A DNA stretch of 64,000 nt from JAQVIJ01 sp041287365 (GCA_041287365.1 JBEULL010000001.1:1-64000); one strand, 5' to 3'; shown: positions 52,002 through 62,153, numbered from the stretch's first letter. Notes: generated by a model not told the origin, from the sequence alone. A program made the numbers and translations.

Positions 52002-54875
52002 TCATACCGCCTTACAAAGGGTTCGCGCATATGCACAATAACCACAATAGACAAGGTCTGTGATATCGGGCACAAAAGGTATCTCCGGGGTTAGAATCTC
52101 CTCCAGAAGGGCCGAGAGGGCAGGAAGAAAATAGTTAGTCATATCAGTAGGGTGAATGACTTTTTTAACATTTTTACCATGTTCGTTAAACAATGCTGAC
52201 TGAATTGTATTGTTATCACTCTGTGATTTTATCCCCTTCAATCGGTAATAAGCGGCGTTCAACCATTCAAACCCATCTGTCTCGCACAAGAACAGATAGA
52301 TGGGAAGCTGAAAGGAATCGATGGATTTTTTGATGGTTTCACGCTTGAAATCGGTCAGGTTGTCCAGGTTTATCTTATTATCTACATCACCTGTTTTATA
52401 ATCTATAATCCATGTTTTGCCATCTTTATCTGTGTGTATTCTATCGATTCTGCCTGATATATTCACCTCACAATTGAGGTTCGATAATGTTATCCTTTTT
52501 TGCTTCTTAACTTCCAAATTATCTATTGTAATGCCTTGATTATAATTCTTTTCAAAATGTAAAAACAGCTTCATACGATACATCAGAATATCTTTCAGCA
52601 ATATTACAGGAACACTCCATCGCTCCTGTTTTCTTAAGTGTTTTTCCATATTTTGTATAATACAACTTTCCAATGATGTTTCAATAAGTTCAACATTAAG
52701 TCTATAACCTATTAAAGGCTTATATAAATCATACAGTGTATCATGAACTATATTGCCAATTATAGCCCCATCAATTTCATTCACACTTTCTTTTTCATCA
52801 GATATACCAAGACAGTAACGTATATAAAATTGATATGGGCACTTGAGATATTTATTGATACTGTTAGGAGAATAGCTCATATTCTTAAGCCTATCCAGCA
52901 GGTTATTCTTTTTCACTTCTATAACCTTACGACCAGCTGGCTTAAGATACAGAGCATGTCTTCTGATACGGCTATCGTTGAACAGCTTTCCATCCTTTTT
53001 CTCCATCTCCCAGATGATCTCGTCTATGAAGCGGCTGCGTTCCCGATCACTTCCCCCATCATAAAAGATGTGCACCTCCCGGGCTCCAGAGATCAATCTC
53101 CTGAAATGATGCCGCTCTATCTCCACAGCACGTCTGAGATCGGGCATACCAAGGGCCATGCGAAGGGCATGAGGCAGAATAGGCTCAGGACCAATGCCGG
53201 TGGGCAATGTCCCCTCGTTCATATCAAACAGCAAGACCTGCCTGAAATTCAGACATCGAGTCTCCAGAAGCCCCAAGACCTGAAGACCCGTAAGGGGCAT
53301 GCCCTTGAATGGAAGCCGCTTTCTGGAAACAATATATCGCAAAAGGCGCTTGAAACCCGAAGACGTAATCGGTTCCTCTCTGAGGAAAGATTCCATGAGT
53401 TCCTCGAGTAGATTCAGAAATACCGCATTTCCGTCCTGCCAGAGTACCGATAACATGGCATCCTGGGCATTTATGTACTTAAGAAGGCCTGTTATAAAAT
53501 CATGTAGGTAGCCGGCAAACTCTCCTGCGGTTTTACATTTGGATATCTTCTTCAACTCTCCATAAATTCTGTTAACATAGGCCAAAATCTCCGGATGTTC
53601 TCTAAAAACCTCATCAAGCTCATGTTTGAGGGCAAAGGATATGCCTTGCTCGTTGGCCCATGTCTGAAGCAAGGCAGCCGCACCGAAGTGAATCTGCGGG
53701 CACAGTGCCCTTTCCATTGCCACCATGTGTGCATGGGATAAAACCCGTATGAGATCGGGAAGATAAATGAGGGGAGGCTTGGTCTGTGAGGAATCAGCAG
53801 ATGCCTGCCGCATGGACTGTAAAAGAGTCAGTACCTCCAGAACCAGCTCCGTGAGCGCCAGCCTCTCCAGAGGATAGCCCATTGAGACATTAAAAGGCGT
53901 CTCACATCGATCCATCAACCAGCAAAGCACGGGCATCAGCCGATTGGAATCAGGGAGCACAAAGGCCATCATGTCCTCGAACAACCCTTCTTTATTCAAA
54001 AAATCCGCCTGGTTGCCCAGAATCTCACCAGCCATGGCCAACTGGGAATGAAATCCTGCAGCTTCATGGAGTTCGATCTCAGGCGGCCTCCAAGAATCAT
54101 CGCTGTAACGGATGATTTGGGCACCATATCTACGGCACAGAAGACTAAATAGCCCATCTTCCGCTCTGGTAAGTGCAAAAAAACCGGCCAGAAATACGCG
54201 AGGTGAGTGTCCCCCACTGCTGCGGAGAAGCCCAGACCAATCCACCTCATTCAATTCAGAGGCAAGCCGATATCGCTCCCCCCTTGTCCAGATACCCTTA
54301 TCTTGCAGAAGTTGAAGCCACTGCTCATAGATATCTGCAAGATACGGCCAGATACTCCTGGCCTCCCTTCCGAGCTGCTCATTTTCCATGGCAAGAGGTA
54401 CATGGTTTCTGATAGCGGTTGGCGAGATCAGCTCCATGCTGAATTCTTCAAATATGTTGAGGAGCTCCAGACCCCAGTAGAAAAATGACTCAAAATCCTG
54501 AATGAGTTGCTTGAAGGAATGGCTTTTCTGCCCATTGAATGCCGTGCCATCTAAGACCTCTTTACCTGTCAATATCTCACGCACTAATGCAAAAAGGTTA
54601 TAAAGCAGATCCAACTGGCTGATATCCCTCCTATGCTGCCCATCACCATGACTGGCAGCCAACATGGCAACAAAGGTATCCAGATCCAAAATGTGAGGAG
54701 GATGGTAGGAAGCGCCGATCCTTTTACTCAACTCCGCCCTCAGATAAAGACATGGCCTAACACCAGGGAACACCACGATAAACTGAGACAGGTCTCGCCT
54801 CTCCTCTTGTAGCAGTGCGTTTGCAAGATAATCGATTACAGAATCCTGCATGGAAAGCTCTATAATATCAGACAC
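52002..54875 (-). CDS. AddB-like PD-(D/E)XK nuclease/helicase-fold subunit
   Basis: A 957-residue protein with a degenerate helicase region (no intact Walker A) and a C-terminal nuclease. The nuclease part (about 690-957) has GRIDRIHTDKDGKTWIIDYKTGD, the D...D-x-K core of PD-(D/E)XK enzymes. C692-P-Y-Q-F and the C-terminal YCGYCAYARTLC give four cysteines placed as in AddB/Cas4 Fe-S clusters. It would form a double-strand-break resection enzyme with the AddA-like protein upstream. The GTG at 54875 (AAAGGAG upstream, 16-base overlap) is chosen. The 3' end of the gene is far more AT-rich than the rest. Confidence 0.85.
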   Translation of the reverse strand: MSDIIELSMQDSVIDYLANALLQEERRDLSQFIVVFPGVRPCLYLRAELSKRIGASYHPPHILDLDTFVAMLAASHGDGQHRRDISQLDLLYNLFALVREILTGKEVLDGTAFNGQKSHSFKQLIQDFESFFYWGLELLNIFEEFSMELISPTAIRNHVPLAMENEQLGREARSIWPYLADIYEQWLQLLQDKGIWTRGERYRLASELNEVDWSGLLRSSGGHSPRVFLAGFFALTRAEDGLFSLLCRRYGAQIIRYSDDSWRPPEIELHEAAGFHSQLAMAGEILGNQADFLNKEGLFEDMMAFVLPDSNRLMPVLCWLMDRCETPFNVSMGYPLERLALTELVLEVLTLLQSMRQASADSSQTKPPLIYLPDLIRVLSHAHMVAMERALCPQIHFGAAALLQTWANEQGISFALKHELDEVFREHPEILAYVNRIYGELKKISKCKTAGEFAGYLHDFITGLLKYINAQDAMLSVLWQDGNAVFLNLLEELMESFLREEPITSSGFKRLLRYIVSRKRLPFKGMPLTGLQVLGLLETRCLNFRQVLLFDMNEGTLPTGIGPEPILPHALRMALGMPDLRRAVEIERHHFRRLISGAREVHIFYDGGSDRERSRFIDEIIWEMEKKDGKLFNDSRIRRHALYLKPAGRKVIEVKKNNLLDRLKNMSYSPNSINKYLKCPYQFYIRYCLGISDEKESVNEIDGAIIGNIVHDTLYDLYKPLIGYRLNVELIETSLESCIIQNMEKHLRKQERWSVPVILLKDILMYRMKLFLHFEKNYNQGITIDNLEVKKQKRITLSNLNCEVNISGRIDRIHTDKDGKTWIIDYKTGDVDNKINLDNLTDFKRETIKKSIDSFQLPIYLFLCETDGFEWLNAAYYRLKGIKSQSDNNTIQSALFNEHGKNVKKVIHPTDMTNYFLPALSALLEEILTPEIPFVPDITDLVYCGYCAYARTLCKAV

Positions 54876-57800
54876 ACCGCATCTCCTTTCGAGACATAGA
54901 CCAGCCAACCGGTTACCCTCATATCCCTGTACAGCTCAACCATATAAGAGAGATAGGTCTTGAGCTGTGCCTCATCGCCCGGCTGTTTCTCACCCGTCTT
55001 GAACTCGGCTATCAACATCTCGTTTTCACACTGTACCACGCGATCCATACGATAGAGTTCGCCATTGGGGGCGACCAGCTCCCGTTCTGTCCATATGACC
55101 GCAGGTTCAGGCGGCCAGAACAACCGCTCCAACTCCTTTTTGCAGAGCACCCTGCATATATCCCTACTCCATTTCGCAAAATCATCATGAATATCAAAGG
55201 GTTGGATTGCCAATTTACAGTCTTCGTACAAAAAAACATGAAGTTTAGCTTCATCGCCTTTCAATTCCTGAGGAAGAGGCGACAAAAGACGGGACAGCAG
55301 AAAATGGACGGCTCCTCCCACTGCCATGGCGTGCTTGGCTTCAGATGTATGATGAGTGAATGGGCGATGACGTAATGACCTCTGCCATGCCCAGTCAGCC
55401 TGTTTGGGGCGATATTCAAGGCCCAATACGCCCTTTTTCTCATCAGGCGGCAAAGATGCCATAACTTTTCTCACAGGGCTTCCCAGTTGCAGTATGTTCG
55501 TTTCAGTATCATTTTCTTTTATTGTTTCAAGCCCCTCATAGATCGACATAAAATGATTGCTGGAATTCCCCTTCTTTTCAGGAATCAGCATATACAACTC
55601 CTCCTCCGCACGAGTCATGGCCACATACAGGCATCGCAGTTCATCCAGCCATGCCTCCTCCTTCTCACGCATGGCTATGTCATTCAATGTTTTCGATACA
55701 TTTCGCGCATATTCAGGGGTGGTTACGGCCAGCAATCCCTCTTCACCGCCATCACTCTTTTCATTGACTATGCGGGGCCCTCTGTGTGCCTCCAATGAGA
55801 GGCTCATCACCGGCATCAAGACCACAGGCGCCTGCAACCCCTTGGACTTATGAATGGTCATGATGCGAACGGCATTTGGGCTCTGGACATTTTTAAGCAT
55901 AAAGGGCTCTTCCGGACCTGTAGCAAACCAATCGAGCACGGCCTGAATATCGAATGAAACCTGTCCGTGCAGGTTGTACAACAGATCCAAAAGATGCTCG
56001 GCCACAGGCTCTTCATGGGGCATGATGGCCTTATAATCGAAAAATTGCAGGAGTTTTGAGACGATATCATAAACCGGCCAGGTGCGCACACGCCTAAGTG
56101 GCCCGCCAAAGGTATTTTCCCACAGGGCTGACATATCCTTCATCCAGAGGGACAACAGCCCGTTATTAAAGCCTTCAACCCGTTGTTTTTCCAGCCACTG
56201 CCATGGTGAACAAGTATCGGAATAATCCCTCCAAAATGGCTCAAAGAGCCCACCTGTCAATACCTGGGCCACGCATCTGTCCGATGGCCTGTGTAGCAGC
56301 TGAAGCATGGCAAGGATATCCTGCACCAACCTGCTCTCCCGAATGTCCATCTGCTGCTCTGATCGAACCGCTATTCCCTGATTTGTGAGATAGGCGGTCA
56401 ACTGGGCTATCTGGTCTTTTTTGCGCAGCAATATGAAGACATCCTTGAGTGCATAGCGTGTAAGGATGTCGTTTAGCCGGTTCTTTGTCCACTCACATGC
56501 CTTTGCCATGACATCATTCACCTTGCCCCCATTCCAGGACTCTAAGTACACAAAACCGCCATCACGTTCTTTGGCATATCTTGCCGGAATTTTCTGGTGC
56601 ACATGCTCAAAAACCCTCGACAGCTTGTTTTTGAGCATTACAGGAGAATGATCTTTTGAAACCGCATCAGCAAACCGACCAAGATTGTCCATATGAAACA
56701 CAGAGCCCACAAAGTCCACGATGACCTTGTGGCTACGCCAGTTCTCATCGAGTGCCAGCTCCATTATGCCGTTTGATATAAGGGAGAGGCTATCAGGCCC
56801 GACATCGAAGACATCAGGGTCAGCCCCACGCCAACGATAGAGCAGCTGTTTGGAGTCGCCAACGCAGAAAAGCGAACCGCCTCTGGAAAGGGCCTCTTCT
56901 ATGAGGGGACCGATGGCCTTCCACTGCAGCAGACTCGTGTCCTGAAACTCGTCTATCAGGACATGAAAAATGCGCTCACCGAGCCTGAAAAAGAGCTCAG
57001 GCATAGCAAAATCCCTGTAAATCTGCTGGACATAGAGGTTGATATCGCCAAAAAAGATGGTGCGTTCCTCCATTTTGATATCATTCAGAATGCCTTTCCA
57101 TTCTTTCAATAGGCTGAAATAAGGACGGAAATCTTCCACCGCCCTTGATTCGGCATAGTTTCTGATGTTTTCCTGTATCTGCCCCCATTTTGCATTCAAA
57201 TTGTTATCGATGAATTCAAACGAGGATTTATTGAAAAGCCCATCGATATGCTTACCGAAGTAGGGCGATTTCAGGGCATCCTCCAGCCGACCGTTTATGG
57301 CCTTCTCCATGGCCTTTTTCGCATAACCATTGAGCACAAGCCCCTTGCTCTGAATATCCTTCAAAAATTCCGCTATCTGCCTCTTGATCTCATCCTTTGA
57401 TGGAGCCTCGATAAATGGCATGATAAATGGCATGCCGTGTGTCTGTTCCTCTTCATAAAAGAAGGTGAGTTTCTCAAGGATGGCACCATGCGGCCACCAT
57501 GAGGCCTTCTCTTCCTCTGTCAGATAGTAGCGAATGAGTGCCTCGATACGATTGAATAACGCAGTGTCACGCTGTGCCTTCAGAAGCAGGTCGTCCATGG
57601 CCTTCTGAAGGAATCGCTTCTGATGAGGGTCTATCTCATACTCTGGCGATAGTCCCAATTCGTAACGGGATGCCTCGACGATCTGATGTAAAAAGCTATC
57701 GATGGTACGGACCTGCCAGAAATCGTAATTACGAAGCAGCTCATCCACCACCTCTTTCGCCCGTTTGGGAAATCCATTAGGATTATCTGTCACTAACTGC

Positions 57801-58063
57801 GAAAGCTCTGATACAAGGTGTGAGGAGGGTTGCAGAGCCAGTTCCTTCAAAAAATTAAGCACACGCCGCCTCATCTCCTGTGCAGCATCGTTGGTGAATG
57901 TGATAGCCAGCAGATTGGGAATGCGGTTTTTGGGAATACGAAATGAGAGCAAAAACTGCACAAATCGCATGGCAAGGAGATATGTCTTTCCCGAACCAGC
58001 CGATGCCTTTACCTGCATGATGTGAGGGAAGGATAGCGTTGAATCGCCTGGCAGTTGCACCAT
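54860..58063 (-). CDS. AddA-like UvrD-family helicase/nuclease
   Basis: A 1067-residue SF1 helicase. Walker A is KASAGSGKTYLLAMRF (about 18-26); Walker B is VLIDEFQDTSLLQW; later motifs include VCVGDSKQLLYRWRGA, IMTIHKSKGLQAPVV and LRCLYVAMTRAEEELYMLIP. The C-terminal RecB-type nuclease has MDRVVQCENEMLIAEFKTGEKQ. With the AddB-like partner it should process double-strand breaks for RecA. The ATG follows the plsC stop by one base and has GAGGA upstream. A weakly conserved PD-(D/E)XK core leaves nuclease activity of this subunit uncertain. Confidence 0.88.
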   Translation of the reverse strand: MVQLPGDSTLSFPHIMQVKASAGSGKTYLLAMRFVQFLLSFRIPKNRIPNLLAITFTNDAAQEMRRRVLNFLKELALQPSSHLVSELSQLVTDNPNGFPKRAKEVVDELLRNYDFWQVRTIDSFLHQIVEASRYELGLSPEYEIDPHQKRFLQKAMDDLLLKAQRDTALFNRIEALIRYYLTEEEKASWWPHGAILEKLTFFYEEEQTHGMPFIMPFIEAPSKDEIKRQIAEFLKDIQSKGLVLNGYAKKAMEKAINGRLEDALKSPYFGKHIDGLFNKSSFEFIDNNLNAKWGQIQENIRNYAESRAVEDFRPYFSLLKEWKGILNDIKMEERTIFFGDINLYVQQIYRDFAMPELFFRLGERIFHVLIDEFQDTSLLQWKAIGPLIEEALSRGGSLFCVGDSKQLLYRWRGADPDVFDVGPDSLSLISNGIMELALDENWRSHKVIVDFVGSVFHMDNLGRFADAVSKDHSPVMLKNKLSRVFEHVHQKIPARYAKERDGGFVYLESWNGGKVNDVMAKACEWTKNRLNDILTRYALKDVFILLRKKDQIAQLTAYLTNQGIAVRSEQQMDIRESRLVQDILAMLQLLHRPSDRCVAQVLTGGLFEPFWRDYSDTCSPWQWLEKQRVEGFNNGLLSLWMKDMSALWENTFGGPLRRVRTWPVYDIVSKLLQFFDYKAIMPHEEPVAEHLLDLLYNLHGQVSFDIQAVLDWFATGPEEPFMLKNVQSPNAVRIMTIHKSKGLQAPVVLMPVMSLSLEAHRGPRIVNEKSDGGEEGLLAVTTPEYARNVSKTLNDIAMREKEEAWLDELRCLYVAMTRAEEELYMLIPEKKGNSSNHFMSIYEGLETIKENDTETNILQLGSPVRKVMASLPPDEKKGVLGLEYRPKQADWAWQRSLRHRPFTHHTSEAKHAMAVGGAVHFLLSRLLSPLPQELKGDEAKLHVFLYEDCKLAIQPFDIHDDFAKWSRDICRVLCKKELERLFWPPEPAVIWTERELVAPNGELYRMDRVVQCENEMLIAEFKTGEKQPGDEAQLKTYLSYMVELYRDMRVTGWLVYVSKGDAVCLIL

Positions 58064-58064
58064 A

Positions 58065-58784
58065 CTATTCCTCTTTTCCCAACTGTTTCAACAGGTTCGA
58101 GATCGCCCGCCATATCCGCTGTGTCATCTCCTCTTTGGAAGGAGTGTGGCCTTCCGTATCGTTTATGGATATGGGAGCGCCCACTGCCACTCGAATATGT
58201 CCAGGCCGAATCCATATACGATCCCTTGGCAGAACCTCATAGCTGCCGACAATGGCAACAGGCACTATGGGGCAGCCTGAGCGCAGGGCCACCTGAATCC
58301 CGCCGGCCTTGAAGGGCTGGAGTTTACCGTCTCGACTTCGAGTGCCTTCAGGGAAGATTACCACCGAGGCACCTGCTTTGATCTTTTCTGCTGCATCAAT
58401 CAGGCTTTTTATGGCAGCCTTACCGCCAGAGCGGTCTATAGGGATGTGGCCTGCAATCTTCATCACCAATCCAAAAAACGGCAAGGAAAACAGCTCCTTT
58501 TTTGCTAAAAAACGGATACTCACCGGAAGCGCACAATAGAGGGCAAGGATATCCACCTGGCTTGCATGATTGGCACAAAAGACAACGGTATGATCTGACG
58601 GCACGTTCTCACGACCTGTCACCTCATAGGTTATGCCGCCCAGCCACATACAGAGCCTTGCCCACGTACGTCCAATACGATATACCATGTCCTCAGAACG
58701 CAGGACGATCTTGCAGAAAATGCTGAGCGACCCGAAAAAAAAGAAACCAAACACTACGGTCAGCAGGAACAGGAGTGCACGCAT
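58065..58784 (-). CDS. plsC: 1-acyl-sn-glycerol-3-phosphate acyltransferase (PlsC)
   Basis: A 239-residue membrane-associated acyltransferase of phospholipid synthesis. Motifs: FCANHASQVDILAL (NHxxxxD), FPEGTRSRDGKLQPFKAG and VPVAIVGSYEVLP. An N-terminal membrane helix lies at about 1-23. It heads the transcript that continues into the AddAB-like genes. Confidence 0.94.
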   Translation of the reverse strand: MRALLFLLTVVFGFFFFGSLSIFCKIVLRSEDMVYRIGRTWARLCMWLGGITYEVTGRENVPSDHTVVFCANHASQVDILALYCALPVSIRFLAKKELFSLPFFGLVMKIAGHIPIDRSGGKAAIKSLIDAAEKIKAGASVVIFPEGTRSRDGKLQPFKAGGIQVALRSGCPIVPVAIVGSYEVLPRDRIWIRPGHIRVAVGAPISINDTEGHTPSKEEMTQRIWRAISNLLKQLGKEE

Positions 58785-58886
58785 AAAATCGACCTTTACC
58801 CATTGAGGTTATGTAAAAATTGGCGTAGGATAGCAACCCCATATCAAAAAGACAAGTGACTCCAAAATCAACTGACAGAAACATAT

Positions 58887-59960
58887 ATGGACCAACAGTA
58901 CAACCTGAATGCCTACACATTTCATCTGCCTGAATCATCAATTGCTCGATATCCTGTACCTGAACGCAGCACATCACGGCTGCTGGCCCTGAACCGCCGC
59001 ATGGGTGATATCGCACATCGCTCTTTTTCAAATATCCTGGAGTATCTCGAACCGGAAGACTGCCTTATAATCAACGACAGCCGTGTGTTTCCTGCCCGTA
59101 TTCGCACAAAGAAGCCCACAGGTGGCAGAGTGGAGTTTCTGCTGCTGCACTTTCCACTGGTCACAGACCATGGTGGTGCCGTGGTCACAGCCCTCTGTCG
59201 CAGCTCCAAACCGCTAAAATCAGGCCAGACCTTGGAATTGGGAAGTGATCTCACCATTCAAGTGGTTGAATCATTGGAAAACGGTCAAATAAGACTGAAA
59301 CTGCATTTTGACGGCGAGCTTGAACCCATTCTTGAGCGCCATGGCGAGATACCGCTTCCCCCCTACATAGACCGTCCTGCCACTGACGAAGACAAAAAGA
59401 CCTACCAGACCGTCTATGCCCAACGGACAGGTTCGGTGGCGGCCCCCACAGCAGGACTGCACTTTGATGAGGCCGTATTGACCAATATTCAAGAAAGGGG
59501 TGTGGCCATCGGGCATGTGACCTTGCATGTGGGCTACGGCACCTTTGCGCCCATCAAGACTCAGGACATTCGAAACCATAAGATCCATTCTGAATGGATA
59601 TCCGTACCGCCTGAGACGCAAAAGCTCATACGCGACACCAAGCGGCGAGGAGGCCGCGTGATTGCCGTGGGAACCACATCGGTGCGGACACTGGAGTTCT
59701 GGGCACAGCATACGAATATCTTCGCATTCCAGGAAAACTCTCCATCCGCCTTTGAAGCCATGTGCGACCTATACATCCTGCCGGGATTTCAATTTCAGGT
59801 GGTGAATGCCATGCTCACCAACTTTCATCTGCCGGGCTCTTCCCTGCTGGTTCTAGTCTCGGCCTTTGCAGGCAAGGAACTGATTATGAAGGCATATAAG
59901 GAAGCGATGGAACAAGGCTATCGCTTCTACAGCTATGGGGATGCCATGCTGATTCTGTAA
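58887..59960 (+). CDS. queA: tRNA preQ1(34) S-adenosylmethionine ribosyltransferase-isomerase QueA
   Basis: A 357-residue enzyme that transfers the ribosyl part of SAM to preQ1 in tRNA, giving epoxyqueuosine. Motifs: PESSIARYPVPERSTSRLL, INDSRVFPARI, PPYIDRPATDEDKKTYQTVYA, AAPTAGLHFDEAVL and FHLPGSSLLVLVSAFAG. Length and motif order are normal for the family. It is a single-gene unit on the plus strand, facing hemerythrin. Confidence 0.97.
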   Translation: MDQQYNLNAYTFHLPESSIARYPVPERSTSRLLALNRRMGDIAHRSFSNILEYLEPEDCLIINDSRVFPARIRTKKPTGGRVEFLLLHFPLVTDHGGAVVTALCRSSKPLKSGQTLELGSDLTIQVVESLENGQIRLKLHFDGELEPILERHGEIPLPPYIDRPATDEDKKTYQTVYAQRTGSVAAPTAGLHFDEAVLTNIQERGVAIGHVTLHVGYGTFAPIKTQDIRNHKIHSEWISVPPETQKLIRDTKRRGGRVIAVGTTSVRTLEFWAQHTNIFAFQENSPSAFEAMCDLYILPGFQFQVVNAMLTNFHLPGSSLLVLVSAFAGKELIMKAYKEAMEQGYRFYSYGDAMLIL

Positions 59961-59988
59961 GTTGTTCATAAGAAAAGGACTTGAAATA

Positions 59989-60408
59989 TCAAGAAGAGGA
60001 GGGTAACCTCATACGCTCCGTGATGAATTTTCCGTATCTCATGTCGGTCTTGAGGATGTGGGCTTTCAGCCAGTCCCATGTGTCATAAAAGGTGCTGATG
60101 GCAAGATCGGAGGTTATCGTACCCTCCAAACATGATTTAGCAAAACTATTTACTCGATCTACAAATTGCCGGTGTATCAACTTATGGGCTTCCAACTCAG
60201 GAAAGTTATATCTCTCCATCCATTCTTCTTCATCGGCAAAATGAGTTACTGTGTATTCGTGTAGGAATTTTATGCTGTTACAGACCTCTTCCTTGCCTTT
60301 GCCGTCCCACAGGGCATCCATCAGACGATTAAGGGCATCTATCAGGCTCTTGTGTTGATTGTCCAATACATCTATACCAATCCTCATACTTGGTTCAAAT
60401 TTGAGCAT
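59989..60408 (-). CDS. bacteriohemerythrin
   Basis: A 139-residue four-helix oxygen-binding protein. The iron ligands are visible: DVLDNQHKSLI, KFLHEYTVTHFADEEEWM (two His and the Glu), AHKLIHRQFVD and WLKAHILKTDMRYG with the terminal Asp. Bacteriohemerythrins carry or sense oxygen in the cytosol of microaerobic and anaerobic bacteria. Its upstream neighbours in the same direction are a small ORF and a YkgJ-type cysteine-cluster gene. Confidence 0.93.
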   Translation of the reverse strand: MLKFEPSMRIGIDVLDNQHKSLIDALNRLMDALWDGKGKEEVCNSIKFLHEYTVTHFADEEEWMERYNFPELEAHKLIHRQFVDRVNSFAKSCLEGTITSDLAISTFYDTWDWLKAHILKTDMRYGKFITERMRLPSSS

Positions 60409-60414
60409 ACCAAA

Positions 60415-60600
60415 TTATCCTCCTATGATTTTGATCGACACACGCTTTCTTCTGCCACCGTCAAACTCGCCGTGCGATAACTCTTCATACCGATCCTTTT
60501 TTCGCTCGAAACCCTGATTGGGCGTAAAATCAATTACGCTCCTACTATTCATATCCGTTCTCTTTTCGCTTGATACCGTTGAATCAATTAAACCAATCAC
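60415..60600 (-). CDS. small hypothetical protein between ykgJ-like and hemerythrin genes
   Basis: A 61-residue frame that starts GTG immediately after the YkgJ stop codon (TAAGG eight bases before) and ends seven bases before the hemerythrin start. An internal ATG at 60552 gives a 45-residue form. The sequence is basic, Arg/Lys- and Gly-rich at its end (GGRRKRVSIKIIGG), without any recognised motif. Its stop region contains the hemerythrin ribosome site. It fits the operon tightly, but could also be mere spacer. Confidence 0.4.
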   Translation of the reverse strand: MIGLIDSTVSSEKRTDMNSRSVIDFTPNQGFERKKDRYEELSHGEFDGGRRKRVSIKIIGG

Positions 60601-61368
60601 CTAAAATGCCTTACAACCACCGCATGCACAGCCGCTGAAGAGTTTTTTCTTGACCCAGCGCATGGCATATTCCAAAAGTGCATCTTCATCTTGAGAGATA
60701 CGCTCTATGACCTGCGGGTCTTCCATATAACGATCCAGATTAGGGCCGTTCAAAAAGAAATCCCGAAAGGCATCGATATTGTAGCAACCTAAGTAGAAGG
60801 TCTCTATCTGATCTGCATTCAGGCTTCCCACACCCGCCTGATTTTTGGCCTGTAAGAGCTCACTGAATATGTCGTTCATGGCGTTATAGGGTGCTATGCC
60901 TTCGTGCTCTATCCACTCCTTTACAGAACGCCGAGCCCCTGCTTCAAATCCTCTGCAATCCGGCTCACGCACCACGTAATGCCTGACAGTAACCTGATCG
61001 TCCACGCTTCGATGAATCATGCGAGCCAAAGGATAGGTGCGACAGGCACTCGGACGGTCTTCATAGACCGAGCAGCCCTTGCCTTCCTCCAGGAACAGGC
61101 ACCTAAAACTGTTGCGTTCCATATTCATGGTCAGGACAGGCACACCACTGCCCTGCCCCACATGCACACTGGTGTAGCGCTTGAGAAACTCGTCCGAACG
61201 CATGTTCAGCCTTCGTTTAAGACGCACCACATCATACGGCATCAATACTAAATTCACATCATAGCAACAGGTGGTGAAACACTCCTTTTCAGGCGTGCAT
61301 GAGAAACAAAAGGTATCTTCTTCCAAAAGAGGATGTTCGTGATCTATATAACATTCCTGTTCACTCAT
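60601..61368 (-). CDS. YkgJ family cysteine-cluster protein
   Basis: A 255-residue protein with the YkgJ/CxxCxxCC-type zinc-iron-chelating motif: CFSCTPEKECFTTCCYDVNLVL at the start, then NSFRCLFLEEGKGCSVYEDRPSACRTYPLA. The C-terminal tail has another cysteine group (SGCACGGCKAF). Function unknown; members are proposed metal-binding or oxidoreductase-related proteins. GGGAGA lies before the ATG. Confidence 0.9.
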   Translation of the reverse strand: MSEQECYIDHEHPLLEEDTFCFSCTPEKECFTTCCYDVNLVLMPYDVVRLKRRLNMRSDEFLKRYTSVHVGQGSGVPVLTMNMERNSFRCLFLEEGKGCSVYEDRPSACRTYPLARMIHRSVDDQVTVRHYVVREPDCRGFEAGARRSVKEWIEHEGIAPYNAMNDIFSELLQAKNQAGVGSLNADQIETFYLGCYNIDAFRDFFLNGPNLDRYMEDPQVIERISQDEDALLEYAMRWVKKKLFSGCACGGCKAF

Positions 61369-61420
61369 TAGCTATCTCCCATATCAAGATAATTGAAACA
61401 TCAGCACAACAAAAAACGAA

Positions 61421-62035
61421 TCACCGGCGATTTTCATCAAGATTTCCGGTTATAGACAATATAAGCTCGACCTCTCCAAGGGAAAGACCTGTGGCCCTGG
61501 CTATCTCAGGGATATCGGAACCGGAATGCCACATGGATATCACCATGGTCCGACTGTCTTGTTCAGACCTGTCTGCTGCGGCTGTCTGCTGCGGCTGCGT
61601 ATTTACATTTACGACCGATTTCATGAATTGCTGACGGGCTTCATTCTTTCTGGCATTACCGCGGCCCAGAGAAATCACTACGCCGTCTTTTTCTCTTTCA
61701 ATCCGACCTGATACCGGAGAAACCGTCTGACCTCTGCCGGGTTGAAGGATATCCTGCTGTAAGGAATGCTCTGTTTTTGTCTTTGCCGTAACAGGCTTCA
61801 GGCCGGTCAGTTCTTCCCTCAAGGCCGAAACGAGCTTGCGCTTTTCCTGAAGATTTGCATCCAGTTCATTACAGAGTGCATCCATCTCTCGTAATGAGAC
61901 GATAAAGGCATCGATCTTTTGTGGAGTGATGTGTCTGATACGAAGAAAAATGACACAGAGAAGCGCCAGGAGAATTACATCCAGGAAGAATTGAAACCAC
62001 AGAATCAAGGAAACAGGATCAATGTCTGACCACAC
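61421..62035 (-). CDS. DUF2802-like flagellar-cluster protein
   Basis: A 204-residue protein with one N-terminal membrane segment (about 10-32), a coiled-coil part (about 38-80) and a C-terminal helix pair (IPEIARATGLSLGEVELILSI) resembling the short HTH end of DUF2802-type proteins found in gamma- and deltaproteobacterial flagellar clusters. The GTG start at 62035 has GGAA upstream. Its place behind the FliL-like and cheY genes supports a motility link. Confidence 0.65.
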   Translation of the reverse strand: MWSDIDPVSLILWFQFFLDVILLALLCVIFLRIRHITPQKIDAFIVSLREMDALCNELDANLQEKRKLVSALREELTGLKPVTAKTKTEHSLQQDILQPGRGQTVSPVSGRIEREKDGVVISLGRGNARKNEARQQFMKSVVNVNTQPQQTAAADRSEQDSRTMVISMWHSGSDIPEIARATGLSLGEVELILSITGNLDENRR

Positions 62036-62153
62036 GATACGTTCCGTTTATCGATTCGGAAAACCACCGGAATAACAACCAGTTCCGGCTCATTGTAAAA
62101 TCATGAACACATGGTAATTTTGCATGGTTGAACATACAGAACCGATTACGCCG

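Noticed and set aside
52002..58063. AddA/AddB-like pair as a defence system
   Set aside because: Motifs and context (plsC neighbour, no defence genes) fit ordinary double-strand-break repair.
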